Under the pieces are notes generated by a model. The model was given only the letters and a program-made list of their open reading frames with translations. It did no database searches and was not told where the DNA came from. A stretch of DNA of 64,000 nucleotides from Methylomicrobium sp. wino1. Its GTDB lineage: Bacteria > Pseudomonadota > Gammaproteobacteria > Methylococcales > Methylomonadaceae. Positions 17,570-27,226 of this stretch are shown here, in pieces (within the stretch, counting starts at the first letter, position 1; every line of letters starts with the position of its first letter). The stretch lies in contig NZ_CP024202.1 of NCBI RefSeq assembly GCF_003932755.1, positions 2,976,001 to 3,040,000 on the forward strand, read 5' to 3'. The position numbers were made by a program, and so were the translations under genes.

Positions 17570-19063
17570 ATGCTCTTTTTATCGAAAAAACAAGATTGGC
17601 TCGGCAACATCCGGGGGGATTTGCTGGCCGGCATCGTCGTTGCACTCGCACTGATTCCCGAGGCGATCGCATTCTCGATCATCGCCGGCGTCGATCCGAA
17701 AGTCGGCCTCTATGCGTCGTTTTGCATTGCTGTCGTGACTGCGTTCGCCGGTGGCCGCCCTGGCATGATTTCGGCCGCGACCGGTGCGATGGCGCTGTTG
17801 ATGGTGACCTTGGTCAGGGATCACGGGCTGCAATATTTGTTGGCGGCAACGCTTTTGACCGGCGTGCTGCAGATCGTCGCCGGCTACATCAAGTTCGGTA
17901 GTCTGATGAGTTTCGTGTCGCGTTCGGTCGTGACCGGTTTCGTCAACGCTTTGGCGATTCTAATCTTTATGGCACAGTTGCCGGAATTAACTCATGTAAC
18001 CTGGCATGTCTACGCGATGACTGCGGGCGGCTTGGCGATCATTTATCTGTTTCCGTTGATCCCGGCGATCGGTAAGTCGGTGCCGTCGCCGTTGCTCTGT
18101 ATCGTCGTATTGACGGCCTTGTCGATTTATTTGGGTTTGGACATCCGCACTGTTGGCGACATGGGCGAGCTGCCCGACGATTTACCTATTTTTTTGTGGC
18201 CGGAAGTTCCGTTGACGCTTGAAACCTTGCAAATCATTTTTCCTTATTCTGCATCTTTGGCCCTGGTCGGTTTGCTCGAGTCATTGATGACCGCGACGAT
18301 CATCGACGATCTAACCGACAGCGGCAGCGACAAGAACCGTGAATGTAAAGGTCAGGGAATCGCCAATATCGGCGCAGGTCTGCTCGGCGGTATGGCAGGT
18401 TGCGCGATGATCGGACAATCGGTGATCAACATCAAATCGGGCGGTCGTGGTCGTTTGTCGACTTTGATGGCAGGCACCCTGCTTTTAATCATGGTGGTCT
18501 TTCTCGACGAATGGATTTCGAAGATTCCGATGGCGGCGCTCGTGGCCGTAATGATCATGGTTTCGATCGGAACCTTCAGTTGGCGTTCGGTGCTCGATTT
18601 GAAGAAACATCCGCTTTCGAGTAGCGTGGTGATGATAATGACCGTTATCGTGGTTGTGTTTACGCATAATCTCGCGATCGGCGTGTTCGTCGGCGTGTTG
18701 CTGGCGGCGCTGTTTTTCGCTAACAAGATCAGTCATTTTCTGTATGTCGAATCGGAAATAGACGAAGATCAAAGCGTCAGGATTTATCACGTAGTCGGTC
18801 AGGTATTCTTTAATTCAGCCGAAAAGTTTACTCAATCGTTCGATTTCAAAGAAGCGGTCGAAAAAGTCGTCATCGATTTACACCGCGCGCATTTTTGGGA
18901 TATAACCTCGGTCACGGCATTGGACAAGGTCGTCATCAAGTTCCGGCGCGAAGGTGCTGAAGTCGAAATTATTGGCATGAACGAAGCGACCACGACGATC
19001 GTCGACCGTTTCGGCGTACACGACAAGCCGGAAGAAATCGAAAAAATCATGGGAGGACACTGA
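17570..19063 (+). CDS. SulP-family anion transporter with STAS domain
   Basis: Inner-membrane anion transporter, 497 residues. The SulP signature region is near the start ([20 protein letters not shown]), followed by about a dozen membrane segments. A compact C-terminal STAS domain runs from about 415 to the end ([21 protein letters not shown]). Substrates in this family include sulfate and bicarbonate; the sequence alone does not decide between them. The start ATG has AGGAAT upstream. Its stop codon overlaps the ATG of the following Usp gene by one base, so the two are co-translated and probably cooperate. Confidence 0.9.
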   Translation: MLFLSKKQDWLGNIRGDLLAGIVVALALIPEAIAFSIIAGVDPKVGLYASFCIAVVTAFAGGRPGMISAATGAMALLMVTLVRDHGLQYLLAATLLTGVLQIVAGYIKFGSLMSFVSRSVVTGFVNALAILIFMAQLPELTHVTWHVYAMTAGGLAIIYLFPLIPAIGKSVPSPLLCIVVLTALSIYLGLDIRTVGDMGELPDDLPIFLWPEVPLTLETLQIIFPYSASLALVGLLESLMTATIIDDLTDSGSDKNRECKGQGIANIGAGLLGGMAGCAMIGQSVINIKSGGRGRLSTLMAGTLLLIMVVFLDEWISKIPMAALVAVMIMVSIGTFSWRSVLDLKKHPLSSSVVMIMTVIVVVFTHNLAIGVFVGVLLAALFFANKISHFLYVESEIDEDQSVRIYHVVGQVFFNSAEKFTQSFDFKEAVEKVVIDLHRAHFWDITSVTALDKVVIKFRREGAEVEIIGMNEATTTIVDRFGVHDKPEEIEKIMGGH

Positions 19064-19929
19064 TGAATAATAACGAAAATAAAGTGCTAACCTGCATAGA
19101 CGGCTCGGCGTTGACCGAAGCGGTTTGCGATTACGCGGCTTGGATCGCCCAGCGCGTCGATGTGCCGCTGAAGCTGTTGCATACTATCGATCATCATCCC
19201 GAAACCGCGACAATGTCCGATCTGTCCGGCAATATCGGTCTGGACAGCCGCGACGAATTGTTGGAGGAAATTACGCTATTGGATCAGCAGCGCATTAAAT
19301 TGCGTCTGCAGCAAGGCAAGCTGTTGCTCGAAGCCGCCAAACAACGCGTTATGCAATCCGGAATTAGCGAACCGATTCTAACGCAACGGCACGGCAGCCT
19401 GGTCGAAGCCTTGATCGAACTTGAGGATGTGACGCGTGTCTTGGTAATCGGTCTGCGCGGTAAGGTGCATGAAAATCAACCCGATAAGATCGGTGCTAAG
19501 CTGGAATCGATCATCCGTTCTCTACACAAACCGATATTGGTCGTCAACGAGCGATTCAAAGCTCCGGAGCGTATCATGCTCGCCTACGACGGCAGCACGG
19601 CGTCCGACAAAGCGCTCGACATCGTTGCGAATAGTCCGTTATATAAAGGTTTAATTTGTCATTTGGTTTGCGTCAGCAAAGGTGACGATAAAGGTAAGTT
19701 GCTCGAAATTGCCGAAAACAAGCTGAAGCAGGCCGGCGGCATCGAGGTGGTCGCACAAAAATTGGCAGGTAAACCCGATTTGGTGCTCTGCGAATATCAA
19801 GAAACCCATAAAATCGACATGACCGTGATGGGCGCGTTTAGCCATACCAAGTTACGCGATCTCTTGCTCGGCAGTTTCACCGCGAAAATGCTGCTGCACA
19901 GCAAAAAGCCGCTGTTGTTATTGAGATAA
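19063..19929 (+). CDS. Tandem universal stress protein (two Usp domains)
   Basis: Cytoplasmic protein of 288 residues made of two Usp folds (about 5-160 and 165-288). The second ends in GAFSHTKLRDLLLGSFTAKMLLH, resembling the nucleotide-binding tail of UspA-like proteins. The first carries LVIGLRGKVHENQ, a weaker version. Translational overlap with the SulP gene suggests a regulatory partner for that transporter, as Usp domains often accompany membrane transporters. Confidence 0.88.
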   Translation: MNNNENKVLTCIDGSALTEAVCDYAAWIAQRVDVPLKLLHTIDHHPETATMSDLSGNIGLDSRDELLEEITLLDQQRIKLRLQQGKLLLEAAKQRVMQSGISEPILTQRHGSLVEALIELEDVTRVLVIGLRGKVHENQPDKIGAKLESIIRSLHKPILVVNERFKAPERIMLAYDGSTASDKALDIVANSPLYKGLICHLVCVSKGDDKGKLLEIAENKLKQAGGIEVVAQKLAGKPDLVLCEYQETHKIDMTVMGAFSHTKLRDLLLGSFTAKMLLHSKKPLLLLR

Positions 19930-20108
19930 GCCGGTTACGAGTTACCCGTAGGGCATGAATGGTTTGCTTCGTTCCCGCGCTTTAACGCTTATTGTTATAA
20001 ACGAGTACCGTTATGCGTGTTGACAAGCGGTTATCGAAATATCCAAGAACTCTACTGCTTGATAAGTCACCGAACATTGCCCATCGGACTTCGTTAAAAA
20101 TTATGGCT

Positions 20109-20203
20109 GCCCTTCACCTAGCGTTAGGCGAGGAGAGAAGGGGGCCGCCCCCACAAAAGGGTCTGAATGCTCTGTGGGAGCGCCTCCTGAGCGCGATTTC
20201 GAG
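20109..20203. repeat. Palindromic intergenic repeats (two families)
   Basis: CCTTCACCTAGCGTTAGGCGAGG at about 20110-20132 is a small palindrome also seen at 26521-26543. It is followed by a GTGGGAGCG-type hairpin (about 20144-20203) related to those at 9094 and 34044. The open frame drawn through here (20013-20210) is repeat DNA, not a gene. Confidence 0.55.
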
Positions 20204-20345
20204 GCCATGAAGGTTGGGTAAAAATAAATGCCATCGAGGTCACAGTAATAAGGAATTAATTTTTGACTAAAGTATTTTTAAATACATTATTGAGTCAAGA
20301 TTTGTTATAAATAGCGGCGCATGCCTACGATGTTCGAATAACGCA

Positions 20346-20384
20346 TCCGGCGAACAGTTTCGGAACTGTCACCGGATTTTTTTT
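20346..20384 (+). terminator. Classical intrinsic terminator upstream of xrtD
   Basis: TCCGG (20346-20350) pairs with CCGGA (20372-20376), and an inner ACAGTT pairs with AACTGT around a TCGG tetraloop; eight T residues follow at 20377-20384. No gene precedes it on this strand for over 400 bases, so it ends either a small RNA or an xrtD leader. A possible start promoter is TTGACT (20263-20268) with ATTATT 17 bases on. Confidence 0.7.
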
Positions 20385-20457
20385 GTCTTCAAGTAAAATT
20401 TAGAAACAATGAAGGTGTCCCTTGAATACCGAAATCAACCGAAACGACGGATATTTC

Positions 20458-22035
20458 ATGAAAATTAACTACAAATTTGTCGGGTCGCTGCTGGCGATAA
20501 TCTTGCTCTTGGGTTTTGTGTTTAGTGATGCCTTGATTTACATGGAAAAAAACTGGCAGCGAGAAGAGTATAGTCACGGTTATTTGATACCGCTGATTTC
20601 ATTTTGGTTTATTTGGGAAAATAGAGCGGCGCTAACCAGGCTTATCGGGCAAGGCAGTTGGGCCGGTTTTGTTTTAGTCGCGGCGGGTTTGTTATTAGGC
20701 TTGATAGGTGAATTGGCGACGCTGTATACCATTACCCAATATGCATTCCTAATAGTCTTATTCGGTATTTGTTTTGCCTATACCGGTTGGCGTGGAATGC
20801 GATTGCTTTGGTTTCCGTTGACTTATCTGATTTTTATGATCCCTTTGCCGAATTTTTTATACAACAACCTGTCGTCGGAATTACAGTTGATTTCGTCGCA
20901 GCTTGGCGTAGCGGTGATACGACTGTTTGGAATTAGTGTTTTTTTGGCTGGTAATGTCATCGATTTGGGTAATTATCAATTGCAAGTCGTCGAGGCGTGT
21001 AGCGGTTTGCGCTATTTATTCCCATTGGCTAGTTTCTGTTTTTTATGCGCTTATTTTTTCAGGGCCAAGTTGTGGATGCGCGTTGTGATTTTTTTGTCGA
21101 CGCTCCCGATAACCGTATTGATGAACAGTTTTCGTATCGGTGTGATCGGTGTCCTTGTTGAAAATTGGGGTATCGAGCAGGCCGAAGGGTTTTTACACGA
21201 TTTCGAAGGATGGGTTATTTTCATCGGCTGCTTAGGCGTGTTGTTCGTCGAAATGTGGCTGATGGTCAAGTTGTTTTACCGGGATAAAAAATTTTCCGAG
21301 GTCTTTGTTATCAAGGCCATGCCGCTTGATGAAGCCGAGCAAAATTTCGGGATCGAATCGAGCAATGACGGTCTACCCAAGTCCTTGCCTAAGCCTTACT
21401 TGGCGGCTGGATTGCTTTTATTGATAGCGGTACCATTATCGTTGTTCATCGGTGATAGGGAAGAATTAACCCCTGATCGTTCTAGATTCACTACCTTTCC
21501 TTTACAAATCGATGATTGGCGCGGTATCGAAGTCGGTATGGGGCAGGAGTATATCGATACGCTAAAGTTCGACGATTATATTGTTGCAAATTACACAAAC
21601 CATCAACATCACGAGCCCATCAATTTTTATGTGGCTTATTATGCTTCACAACGCAAAGGAGCTTCCGCGCATTCGCCTAAGTCATGTATGCCGGGTGACG
21701 GTTGGCGAATCGGCGACTTCACGCAGCGAGCCATTCCCGGTGTCGATGCCATGGGCGGCAATCCGTTACGAGTTAATCGTGCCGTTATTTCCAAAGGTGA
21801 AAGCCAACAATTGGTCTATTATTGGTTTCAACAACGAGGCCGGGTCATCACGAACGAATATCTCGTGAAATGGTTTTTGTTCTGGGATGCGTTAACAAAA
21901 CAGCGCACCGATGGAGCGCTAGTGCGATTGGTTATTTCATTGAATCGCGGTGAAGATGCGTCGGATGGCGATAAAAAACTCGATGCATTTTTACAGGCCG
22001 CTTATCCGCGTTTATCGGCGTTTGTGCCGAATTGA
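20458..22035 (+). CDS. xrtD: VPLPA-CTERM-type exosortase XrtD fused to EpsI-like domain
   Basis: Membrane transpeptidase-like enzyme that recognises C-terminal sorting tags on exported proteins and is associated with exopolysaccharide genes. Taking the ATG at 20458, the protein is 525 residues; an in-frame TTG at 20422 preceded by AAGGTG is an alternative. Catalytic residues of exosortases are visible: Cys181 in VVEACSGLRYLFPL, Arg226 in LMNSFRIG and His247 in LHDFEGW. After about residue 285 the fused EpsI/DUF3485 domain begins, with YYASQRKGASAHSPKSCMPG. That fusion and length are typical of XrtD. No tagged target protein is seen in the window. Confidence 0.9.
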   Translation: MKINYKFVGSLLAIILLLGFVFSDALIYMEKNWQREEYSHGYLIPLISFWFIWENRAALTRLIGQGSWAGFVLVAAGLLLGLIGELATLYTITQYAFLIVLFGICFAYTGWRGMRLLWFPLTYLIFMIPLPNFLYNNLSSELQLISSQLGVAVIRLFGISVFLAGNVIDLGNYQLQVVEACSGLRYLFPLASFCFLCAYFFRAKLWMRVVIFLSTLPITVLMNSFRIGVIGVLVENWGIEQAEGFLHDFEGWVIFIGCLGVLFVEMWLMVKLFYRDKKFSEVFVIKAMPLDEAEQNFGIESSNDGLPKSLPKPYLAAGLLLLIAVPLSLFIGDREELTPDRSRFTTFPLQIDDWRGIEVGMGQEYIDTLKFDDYIVANYTNHQHHEPINFYVAYYASQRKGASAHSPKSCMPGDGWRIGDFTQRAIPGVDAMGGNPLRVNRAVISKGESQQLVYYWFQQRGRVITNEYLVKWFLFWDALTKQRTDGALVRLVISLNRGEDASDGDKKLDAFLQAAYPRLSAFVPN

Positions 22036-22060
22036 AATTGATCGGGATAGACGTTTGATT

Positions 22061-22097
22061 AGGCCAATCCTGGTTTGCGAAGAACGATGATTGGCCT
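22061..22097 (+). terminator. Hairpin after xrtD
   Basis: AGGCCAATC (22061-22069) and GATTGGCCT (22089-22097) are exact reverse complements with a 19-base loop, 26 bases after the xrtD stop. Only two T residues follow directly, so termination is possible but not certain. The remainder of the gap to 22365 shows no gene. Confidence 0.4.
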
Positions 22098-22364
22098 TTG
22101 CCGTACTCCGATGTTTACTTTCTACTTCCCCAATACATCATGACCGATCCGATTAAAGTGTAGAGTTTCTCACGGAATATTTTTTCCTCGTAACACTAAC
22201 CTAAGATTCGTTTGGTTTAATCGCGCTGCCTTTACCTTTTTTGTTGAGGCTTGATACGGTGCTGAGAACTCCAGTTAGACCTCGATCCAGCTGATACTTG
22301 GCCCTTACTAATCGCCATGCCGAGTGGATGGGCATGGTATTTAAAGTTTCTTGAGTCGAAAACT

Positions 22365-23987
22365 ATGGAATTGTTTCTTAGCTTTATATTGTCGTCGGTC
22401 ATCAGCATTGCGCTGATCCCGATTTTGATCAAATCGGCGTCCGCCTTGAACATGGTTGATGAACCGGATGAGCGTAAAGTGCATACTAAGGCTATTCCAA
22501 GATGCGGTGGTTTGGGTTTAGCGATTGCCGCTTTATCGGTCATATTGTTGTTGCTGCCTTTTGAAGGACCTATCGGGCGCTTACTGATCGGTGGCGGTAT
22601 TATTGTTCTATTCGGTGCTTTGGACGATATGTTCAACCTGAATTATAAATGGAAATTTTTCGGGCAATTCCTGGCCGTATTGGTCATGGTATCGGGCGGG
22701 ATCTATTTGAAATTTTTACCGTTTGCCGGATTGGACCCCGCGCCTTTATGGATTGCTTACCCGTTGACGGTCCTATTCGTCGTTGGCGTGACTAATGCCG
22801 TTAATCTTTCCGACGGTTTGGACGGTCTGGCGGCAGGCATCATGTTGATGACTGTATCGGCAATCGCATTTTATAGCGCTTTGGTCGATTCTAGCAGCTT
22901 GGCAATCATGGCGCTGGCATTAGCGGGCGGGATAGTCGGTTTTTTACGTTTTAATACTCATCCGGCCATTGTTTTCATGGGCGATACCGGGAGCCAGTTT
23001 ATTGGCTTCATGGCTGCCTCGTTCACGATTTATTTGGTCATCGATGTGCATCAAACGCTTAATCCCGCTCTACCTTTGTTAATACTGGGTTTGCCTATTT
23101 TAGATACCTTGACCGTGATGGTGCAGAGAATACGTTCCGGTCTTTCCCCGTTTTCGCCCGATAAACGTCATATCCATCATCGCTTATTAAGACTGGGGTT
23201 TACTCATGCCGAAGCGGTTGGTGCGATTTATATATTGCAGGCATTGTTTTTATTAGCGTCATTTTTTCTGCGTTATAAGAGCGATTCGGTCGTATTAGGG
23301 TTTTATTTGAGTATTTGTTTTACCATCTTGTTGTTTTTTTATGGGACGGCCAGGCTGGAGTGGATGTTGCATCCTGTTCAGGAGCCGATCGAAAGACGTC
23401 GGAGCTTTTTTAGGCGTTTCAATTGGCTCTATAAATTTTCCAAGTTTTATATCGAGTATTCGTTGGCTATTTTTATCGGCGTTATGATTTTTGCGATGCT
23501 CCGGCCAGCAATGATGTTCACGCAATTGGAAATGGTTTTCGCGATCGCTTTTTTATGCCTTTTTTGGTTTTTGAATAATCCCCTCAAGGAAACGTTGACC
23601 CGGTTGAGTATCTACGCAGCCGGCGTATTTTCGTGCTTGATATTAAATCCTTCCAATGGTGTCGATCATTGGCTGGTTTGGGGAGTGGATATTTTTTTGG
23701 CAGTGTTACTGATAGTGGTGTTTTTAGCGGTTCAAGTGACGCGGAAAACGGTATTTTCTTTGACGACGCAGGATGTTTTGGTCGGTTTGTTCATTTTATC
23801 GGCGATGTTCTTGGCCGATATTGAGTTGTTGCCGCGTATTTTGTTTCGATTATTCTGTCTTGGCTACGCGGTCGAATATTTGTTTCACCGTAATGCAAAA
23901 GAATATCGGCCTTTGAAATTATTGGCGATGTTTTCCGGTGTCATGATTTTGTTGATAGTATTACCGGGAGCCGTATCGGCGATGTAA
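22365..23987 (+). CDS. WecA/MraY-type polyprenyl-phosphate sugar-1-phosphate transferase, extended
   Basis: Membrane enzyme that starts glycan synthesis by transferring a sugar-1-phosphate to undecaprenyl phosphate. Motifs are NAVNLSDGLDGLAAG, FMGDTGSQFIGF and the HIHHRLLRLG histidine loop, as in WecA/TagO. The ATG at 22365 gives 540 residues; the upstream Met at 22317 lies in poor context. Normal family members have about 340-380 residues. Here the last 190 or so add about six further hydrophobic segments (after LEWMLHPVQEPIERRR), a second membrane domain I cannot name. Position next to xrtD suggests it primes the exopolysaccharide tied to the exosortase system. Confidence 0.85.
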   Translation: MELFLSFILSSVISIALIPILIKSASALNMVDEPDERKVHTKAIPRCGGLGLAIAALSVILLLLPFEGPIGRLLIGGGIIVLFGALDDMFNLNYKWKFFGQFLAVLVMVSGGIYLKFLPFAGLDPAPLWIAYPLTVLFVVGVTNAVNLSDGLDGLAAGIMLMTVSAIAFYSALVDSSSLAIMALALAGGIVGFLRFNTHPAIVFMGDTGSQFIGFMAASFTIYLVIDVHQTLNPALPLLILGLPILDTLTVMVQRIRSGLSPFSPDKRHIHHRLLRLGFTHAEAVGAIYILQALFLLASFFLRYKSDSVVLGFYLSICFTILLFFYGTARLEWMLHPVQEPIERRRSFFRRFNWLYKFSKFYIEYSLAIFIGVMIFAMLRPAMMFTQLEMVFAIAFLCLFWFLNNPLKETLTRLSIYAAGVFSCLILNPSNGVDHWLVWGVDIFLAVLLIVVFLAVQVTRKTVFSLTTQDVLVGLFILSAMFLADIELLPRILFRLFCLGYAVEYLFHRNAKEYRPLKLLAMFSGVMILLIVLPGAVSAM

Positions 23988-24038
23988 TAGCCGTTTTCCG
24001 AATTTGCTTGCTATTCGATATTTTTTTTAAACAAGCTC

Positions 24039-24779
24039 CTACAAATTACGATTGATTTCTTCCCAGAGATCTTTATAGGCCTGAATCGAACGGCCGCTTT
24101 TGACGAAGCCGCCTAGCGGCATGCGTTCCAGGCCCATTCGTTCGATGTCGCTGGCATAAGGGATCGCCGATTTCAGCAATTCCGGGAATTGTTTAGGCGT
24201 TGTTTCAAGGATTTCGAGGTGCATTTTTTTGCGGCGGTCGACCATCGAAAAAAACGGCATGATTCGTATTTTTTTATTATTTTCTTCTTTGAGAAACTTC
24301 TTCAGTTGATCCAGCGTTCTCAACGAAAGCGTCGTCGGAATGACCGGTGACAGCAATATGTCGGCGGCTTTGAAAACGGCTTCAGATAACAATGAGATGC
24401 TCGGCGGACAGTCCAGGAAGATGAAATCGTACTCCTGAGCGAGTGGTTTCAATAGTTTATCGAGCTGATGCGTCGGTTTTTTCTTGCTTTCCAGCACTAA
24501 GTCAAGGTTTCTAAAAGAAAAGTCCGAAGGCAACAAGTCGAGGTTATCGAAATCGGTGCCTTTAATTATCTCGTCCAGTTCACGCTTGCCTTCGATCAAC
24601 TTTTTGCTGCCGCCCTTGATTTTGGGCTTGATTCTAAAATAGTAGCTACTTGCCCCTTGCGGGTCGAGGTCCCATACTAAAGTACGTGAACCGCCTCGTG
24701 CCGCCAAATAAGCAAGATTGACGGCCGTGGACGTTTTTCCTACACCGCCTTTAATGTTGAATGTTGCAATGATTTTCAT
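24039..24779 (-). CDS. Orphan ParA-family ATPase
   Basis: Cytoplasmic Walker-type ATPase, 246 residues, of the group that positions DNA or protein cargo on the nucleoid. The deviant Walker A KGGVGKT is at 10-16, and the Walker B-type strand FIFLDCPPS is near 115-123. There is no helix-turn-helix extension and no ParB gene or clustered palindromic parS sites beside it, so it is unlikely to be the chromosome partition ParA. The adjacent upstream gene on the same strand, 39 bases away, encodes a CHAD protein. Proteins of this class position carboxysomes, chemoreceptor arrays and other cargo; the cargo here is not shown by sequence. Confidence 0.88.
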   Translation of the reverse strand: MKIIATFNIKGGVGKTSTAVNLAYLAARGGSRTLVWDLDPQGASSYYFRIKPKIKGGSKKLIEGKRELDEIIKGTDFDNLDLLPSDFSFRNLDLVLESKKKPTHQLDKLLKPLAQEYDFIFLDCPPSISLLSEAVFKAADILLSPVIPTTLSLRTLDQLKKFLKEENNKKIRIMPFFSMVDRRKKMHLEILETTPKQFPELLKSAIPYASDIERMGLERMPLGGFVKSGRSIQAYKDLWEEINRNL

Positions 24780-24818
24780 AGTGTTTTCTTGTGCTCTATG
24801 TTTTGAGGCCGAACGGTG

Positions 24819-26342
24819 CTAACGACCGAACAACGAATGAAACGCATCTTGAATATCAGGTTGATCGAATGCGTCGAACTTTTCCTGGAAAGCTTCGCGT
24901 GCTTGTTGTCGGCGCTTGTCTATCGTTTGAATCAAAACGCCCATTGCCAGAAACGTGTCGGCCGGGACTCCTTCGTTCATCATCTCTTCGCTAAATTTTT
25001 TCAAGGTAATTTCTTGTACTTCGAGATCTTGGAATTCGCCTAAGATATCCTGGAAATGTTTCAGGCTTTTAATCAAAGATTTGATCTCGCTTTTTGGATA
25101 TAGATTTTGAAAAAACTCCATAAGATATCTCAATTTTTTGCAGGTTTTTCGTAAGTCGTGCAGTTCCCCCGGAGGCGATTGATCGGTAATGCGTTGTCCA
25201 TCTTTGATGATGCGTCGGAAAACTTTTAAGATGCGCTTGTCGGCTAATGACTTGATCGGTAGCAAGGAATTGGCTTGAGTCGGTTTTTTGATGGCCGGCG
25301 AGCGTAAAAACTCTTCCCATTCGATTAGCGGCGCGATATAGTCCGGCGATTTTAATTTTTTGGCGAGATTTTTTTGCGCTTGCTTTTGTTTACGGTCGAT
25401 AAAATCGTAAAGCGGGTTTAAGTCTTCCCTAAGTGCGGGTGGAACGCTTTTCTTATAATTATCGAAATCGAGTAGATAAACGTCGAGATCGCGTGTCGGG
25501 GTCGTGATTTGACCAAGCCAGGCAAAAAAATGACTGAAACGTGACGTTTCGGCTTCGGGTAAAACATTTTTTAGTTGATTGAGACCGGCGCGAGTTCTCC
25601 GAACAGCGACTCTGAAATCATGTAAAAATTCGCTGTCGGTAGCAGCGATGGTGTCTTGCTCGTTGATTTTGATGGCTTTTAATAAGTTGCTGAAAATATG
25701 TTTAACCGCTAGATCCGAGCGCATGTTCGGGTCGAGCTTGATGTTCAGCTTAGATGTATAATCTTTTGGTTTTCGTCCTTGAGTTTTAAGTGCGTCGATT
25801 AACGGCGGTTGATTGGACTCGACCAAACCGATCCGAATCAATGCTTCGATGACCCTGAGCGCGGCTTTATCGTAGCCTTTTACCGGGATTAATTGAAGCC
25901 GGCAAGGGATAAATTCGAAGGTTTCGATCATTAGTTTCAGTACTGTCTTTTCATCCTTATTTAGTACATTGACATGATGTAGAGTACATTCCAGCGTCGT
26001 CAATGGCAGTAGTGCGCGCATTTCGAGTATTGGAGTGAGCGCATCACGAATGTTTTTCGACGGAAATTCTTTCGCGAACCTGGGAATAGAATCGAGGTCG
26101 GCTGATGCGATCAGTTGGCCGTTATGAAGGTTTTTCAATGTTAAAATAGAAACTGTTTGGGAACGACTCAATTCGCAGATTATACCGCCTCGATAAAGGC
26201 GCCAGTCGAAACTATCATAATAAGATTTTAAGGTATAGTGTTCGGAAATTGGCTTTAAAATCGCCTTGTCAGCCAATTGGCTTAAAAATTTGTTAGCGGT
26301 CAAATACCCCGGGAATTCGAAATTCAAAGTTGGTGTGGTCAT
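24819..26342 (-). CDS. CYTH-like plus CHAD domain protein
   Basis: A 507-residue protein. The first 200 or so residues resemble a CYTH (triphosphate tunnel) domain, but the expected ExExK strand is degraded to LNFEFPG, so catalysis is doubtful. From about 215 onward comes the alpha-helical CHAD domain, with LHDFRVAVRRTRAGL and LHDLRKTCKKLRYLMEFF, the conserved His/Arg/Lys helices. CHAD domains are known to bind inorganic polyphosphate. It is transcribed towards the ParA gene and diverges from sixA and the pst operon. A likely job is a polyphosphate-granule protein; enzymatic function is not supported. Confidence 0.87.
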   Translation of the reverse strand: MTTPTLNFEFPGYLTANKFLSQLADKAILKPISEHYTLKSYYDSFDWRLYRGGIICELSRSQTVSILTLKNLHNGQLIASADLDSIPRFAKEFPSKNIRDALTPILEMRALLPLTTLECTLHHVNVLNKDEKTVLKLMIETFEFIPCRLQLIPVKGYDKAALRVIEALIRIGLVESNQPPLIDALKTQGRKPKDYTSKLNIKLDPNMRSDLAVKHIFSNLLKAIKINEQDTIAATDSEFLHDFRVAVRRTRAGLNQLKNVLPEAETSRFSHFFAWLGQITTPTRDLDVYLLDFDNYKKSVPPALREDLNPLYDFIDRKQKQAQKNLAKKLKSPDYIAPLIEWEEFLRSPAIKKPTQANSLLPIKSLADKRILKVFRRIIKDGQRITDQSPPGELHDLRKTCKKLRYLMEFFQNLYPKSEIKSLIKSLKHFQDILGEFQDLEVQEITLKKFSEEMMNEGVPADTFLAMGVLIQTIDKRRQQAREAFQEKFDAFDQPDIQDAFHSLFGR

Positions 26343-26445
26343 TGGCGGGATATCATAATAGATGTATCAAGAATAGCTTTTCCATAAACTGTCATATTTT
26401 TGGAATACTAACAAGTTAATATGAAAAGTAAATTACAAATTTTTT

Positions 26446-26660
26446 AGGTGAAGGATGAAAGATGAAAAGTGAAAGATGGAAGATGGATGGAGCCCTTTTT
26501 GGGCGCGATCCCCAGATCGTCCCTCACTTAGCGTTAGGTGAGGGAAAGCCGAAAAGCTTAGGTGACAATAAACGGTATCGGAGCCACACAGGTCAAGATT
26601 CCTCGTTCCCAGCGTGGGAATGCATACTGTAGGTGAAAGGTGAAAGGTGAAAGGTGAATG
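26446..26660. repeat. Heptamer-like tandem repeats and palindromes before sixA
   Basis: The 377-base gap between the CHAD gene and sixA contains degenerate GATGAAA/GGTGAAA units at 26446-26485 and again GGTGAAA several times near 26633-26657. Between them is the palindrome CCCTCACTTAGCGTTAGGTGAGGG around 26520-26543, and CGTTCCCAGCGTGGGAATG near 26606-26624. No gene is seen. Confidence 0.6.
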
Positions 26661-26719
26661 GGGTGGGTTTGATGGTTTTTGGGTTGTGGTTCGTTTTTAG
26701 CGTGGGGATTTTTTGAACG

Positions 26720-27226
26720 ATGGCTAGAACTTTAATGTTACTTCGGCATGGTAAATCGGATTGGGAAGTTGATGTCGATGATTTTAATCGCCCTCTAAAA
26801 AAACGCGGGAAAAAAGCCGCGGTCCGTATCGGGCAATGGATGCGTAAGAAAAAACTAAACCCCGGCTTGATTGTTACTTCGCCTGCCGTGCGTGCGCTGA
26901 CAACCGCCGAGATAACAGGTGAAGAGTTAGGTTTTGTCGACTCCGAGATTATTCGGGACCAGCGTCTCTATGAAGCCGAATTAGCCGATTTTAAGTTCGT
27001 TTTATCTGCCTGTCCGGCCGATATCGGCCGAATTTTGTTGGTGGGGCACAATCCCGGTCTTGAAACTTTATTGCATTATTTGGTTGCCGGCATCGAAACG
27101 CCCGCGGACGGCAAGCTGCTTGCGACCGCAACGCTTGCGGTTTTGACGATGCCGTCTGATTGGACGAAGCTTGACGAACACTCTGCGAAATTAGTCTCGA
27201 TTACACGCGCATCATCGCTGTCATAA
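26720..27226 (+). CDS. sixA: SixA-type phosphohistidine phosphatase
   Basis: Histidine phosphatase of 168 residues. The catalytic RHG motif is R9-H10-G11, and the second histidine is H110 in LLVGHNPGLETLL, as in SixA. It carries the short form without extra domains. SixA removes phosphate from histidine-containing phosphotransfer proteins. It sits directly upstream of pstS, and the Pho box of pstS overlaps its last codons; shared function with phosphate control is suggested by position only. Confidence 0.88.
   Translation: MARTLMLLRHGKSDWEVDVDDFNRPLKKRGKKAAVRIGQWMRKKKLNPGLIVTSPAVRALTTAEITGEELGFVDSEIIRDQRLYEAELADFKFVLSACPADIGRILLVGHNPGLETLLHYLVAGIETPADGKLLATATLAVLTMPSDWTKLDEHSAKLVSITRASSLS

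Noticed and set aside
20298-20384. Leader before xrtD considered as a GEMM (c-di-GMP) riboswitch
   Set aside because: The conserved GEMM core and its two helices are not recognisable; only the terminator is clear.
24039-24779. ParA considered as the chromosome partition protein
   Set aside because: No parB, no parS-like sites, and none of the usual neighbours (gidA, gidB, atp genes) are present.
26389-26399. CTGTCATATTT, a Pho-box half-site upstream of the CHAD gene
   Set aside because: The following 11 bases do not match a second half-site and the orientation is wrong for the CHAD gene, so PhoB control is not claimed.
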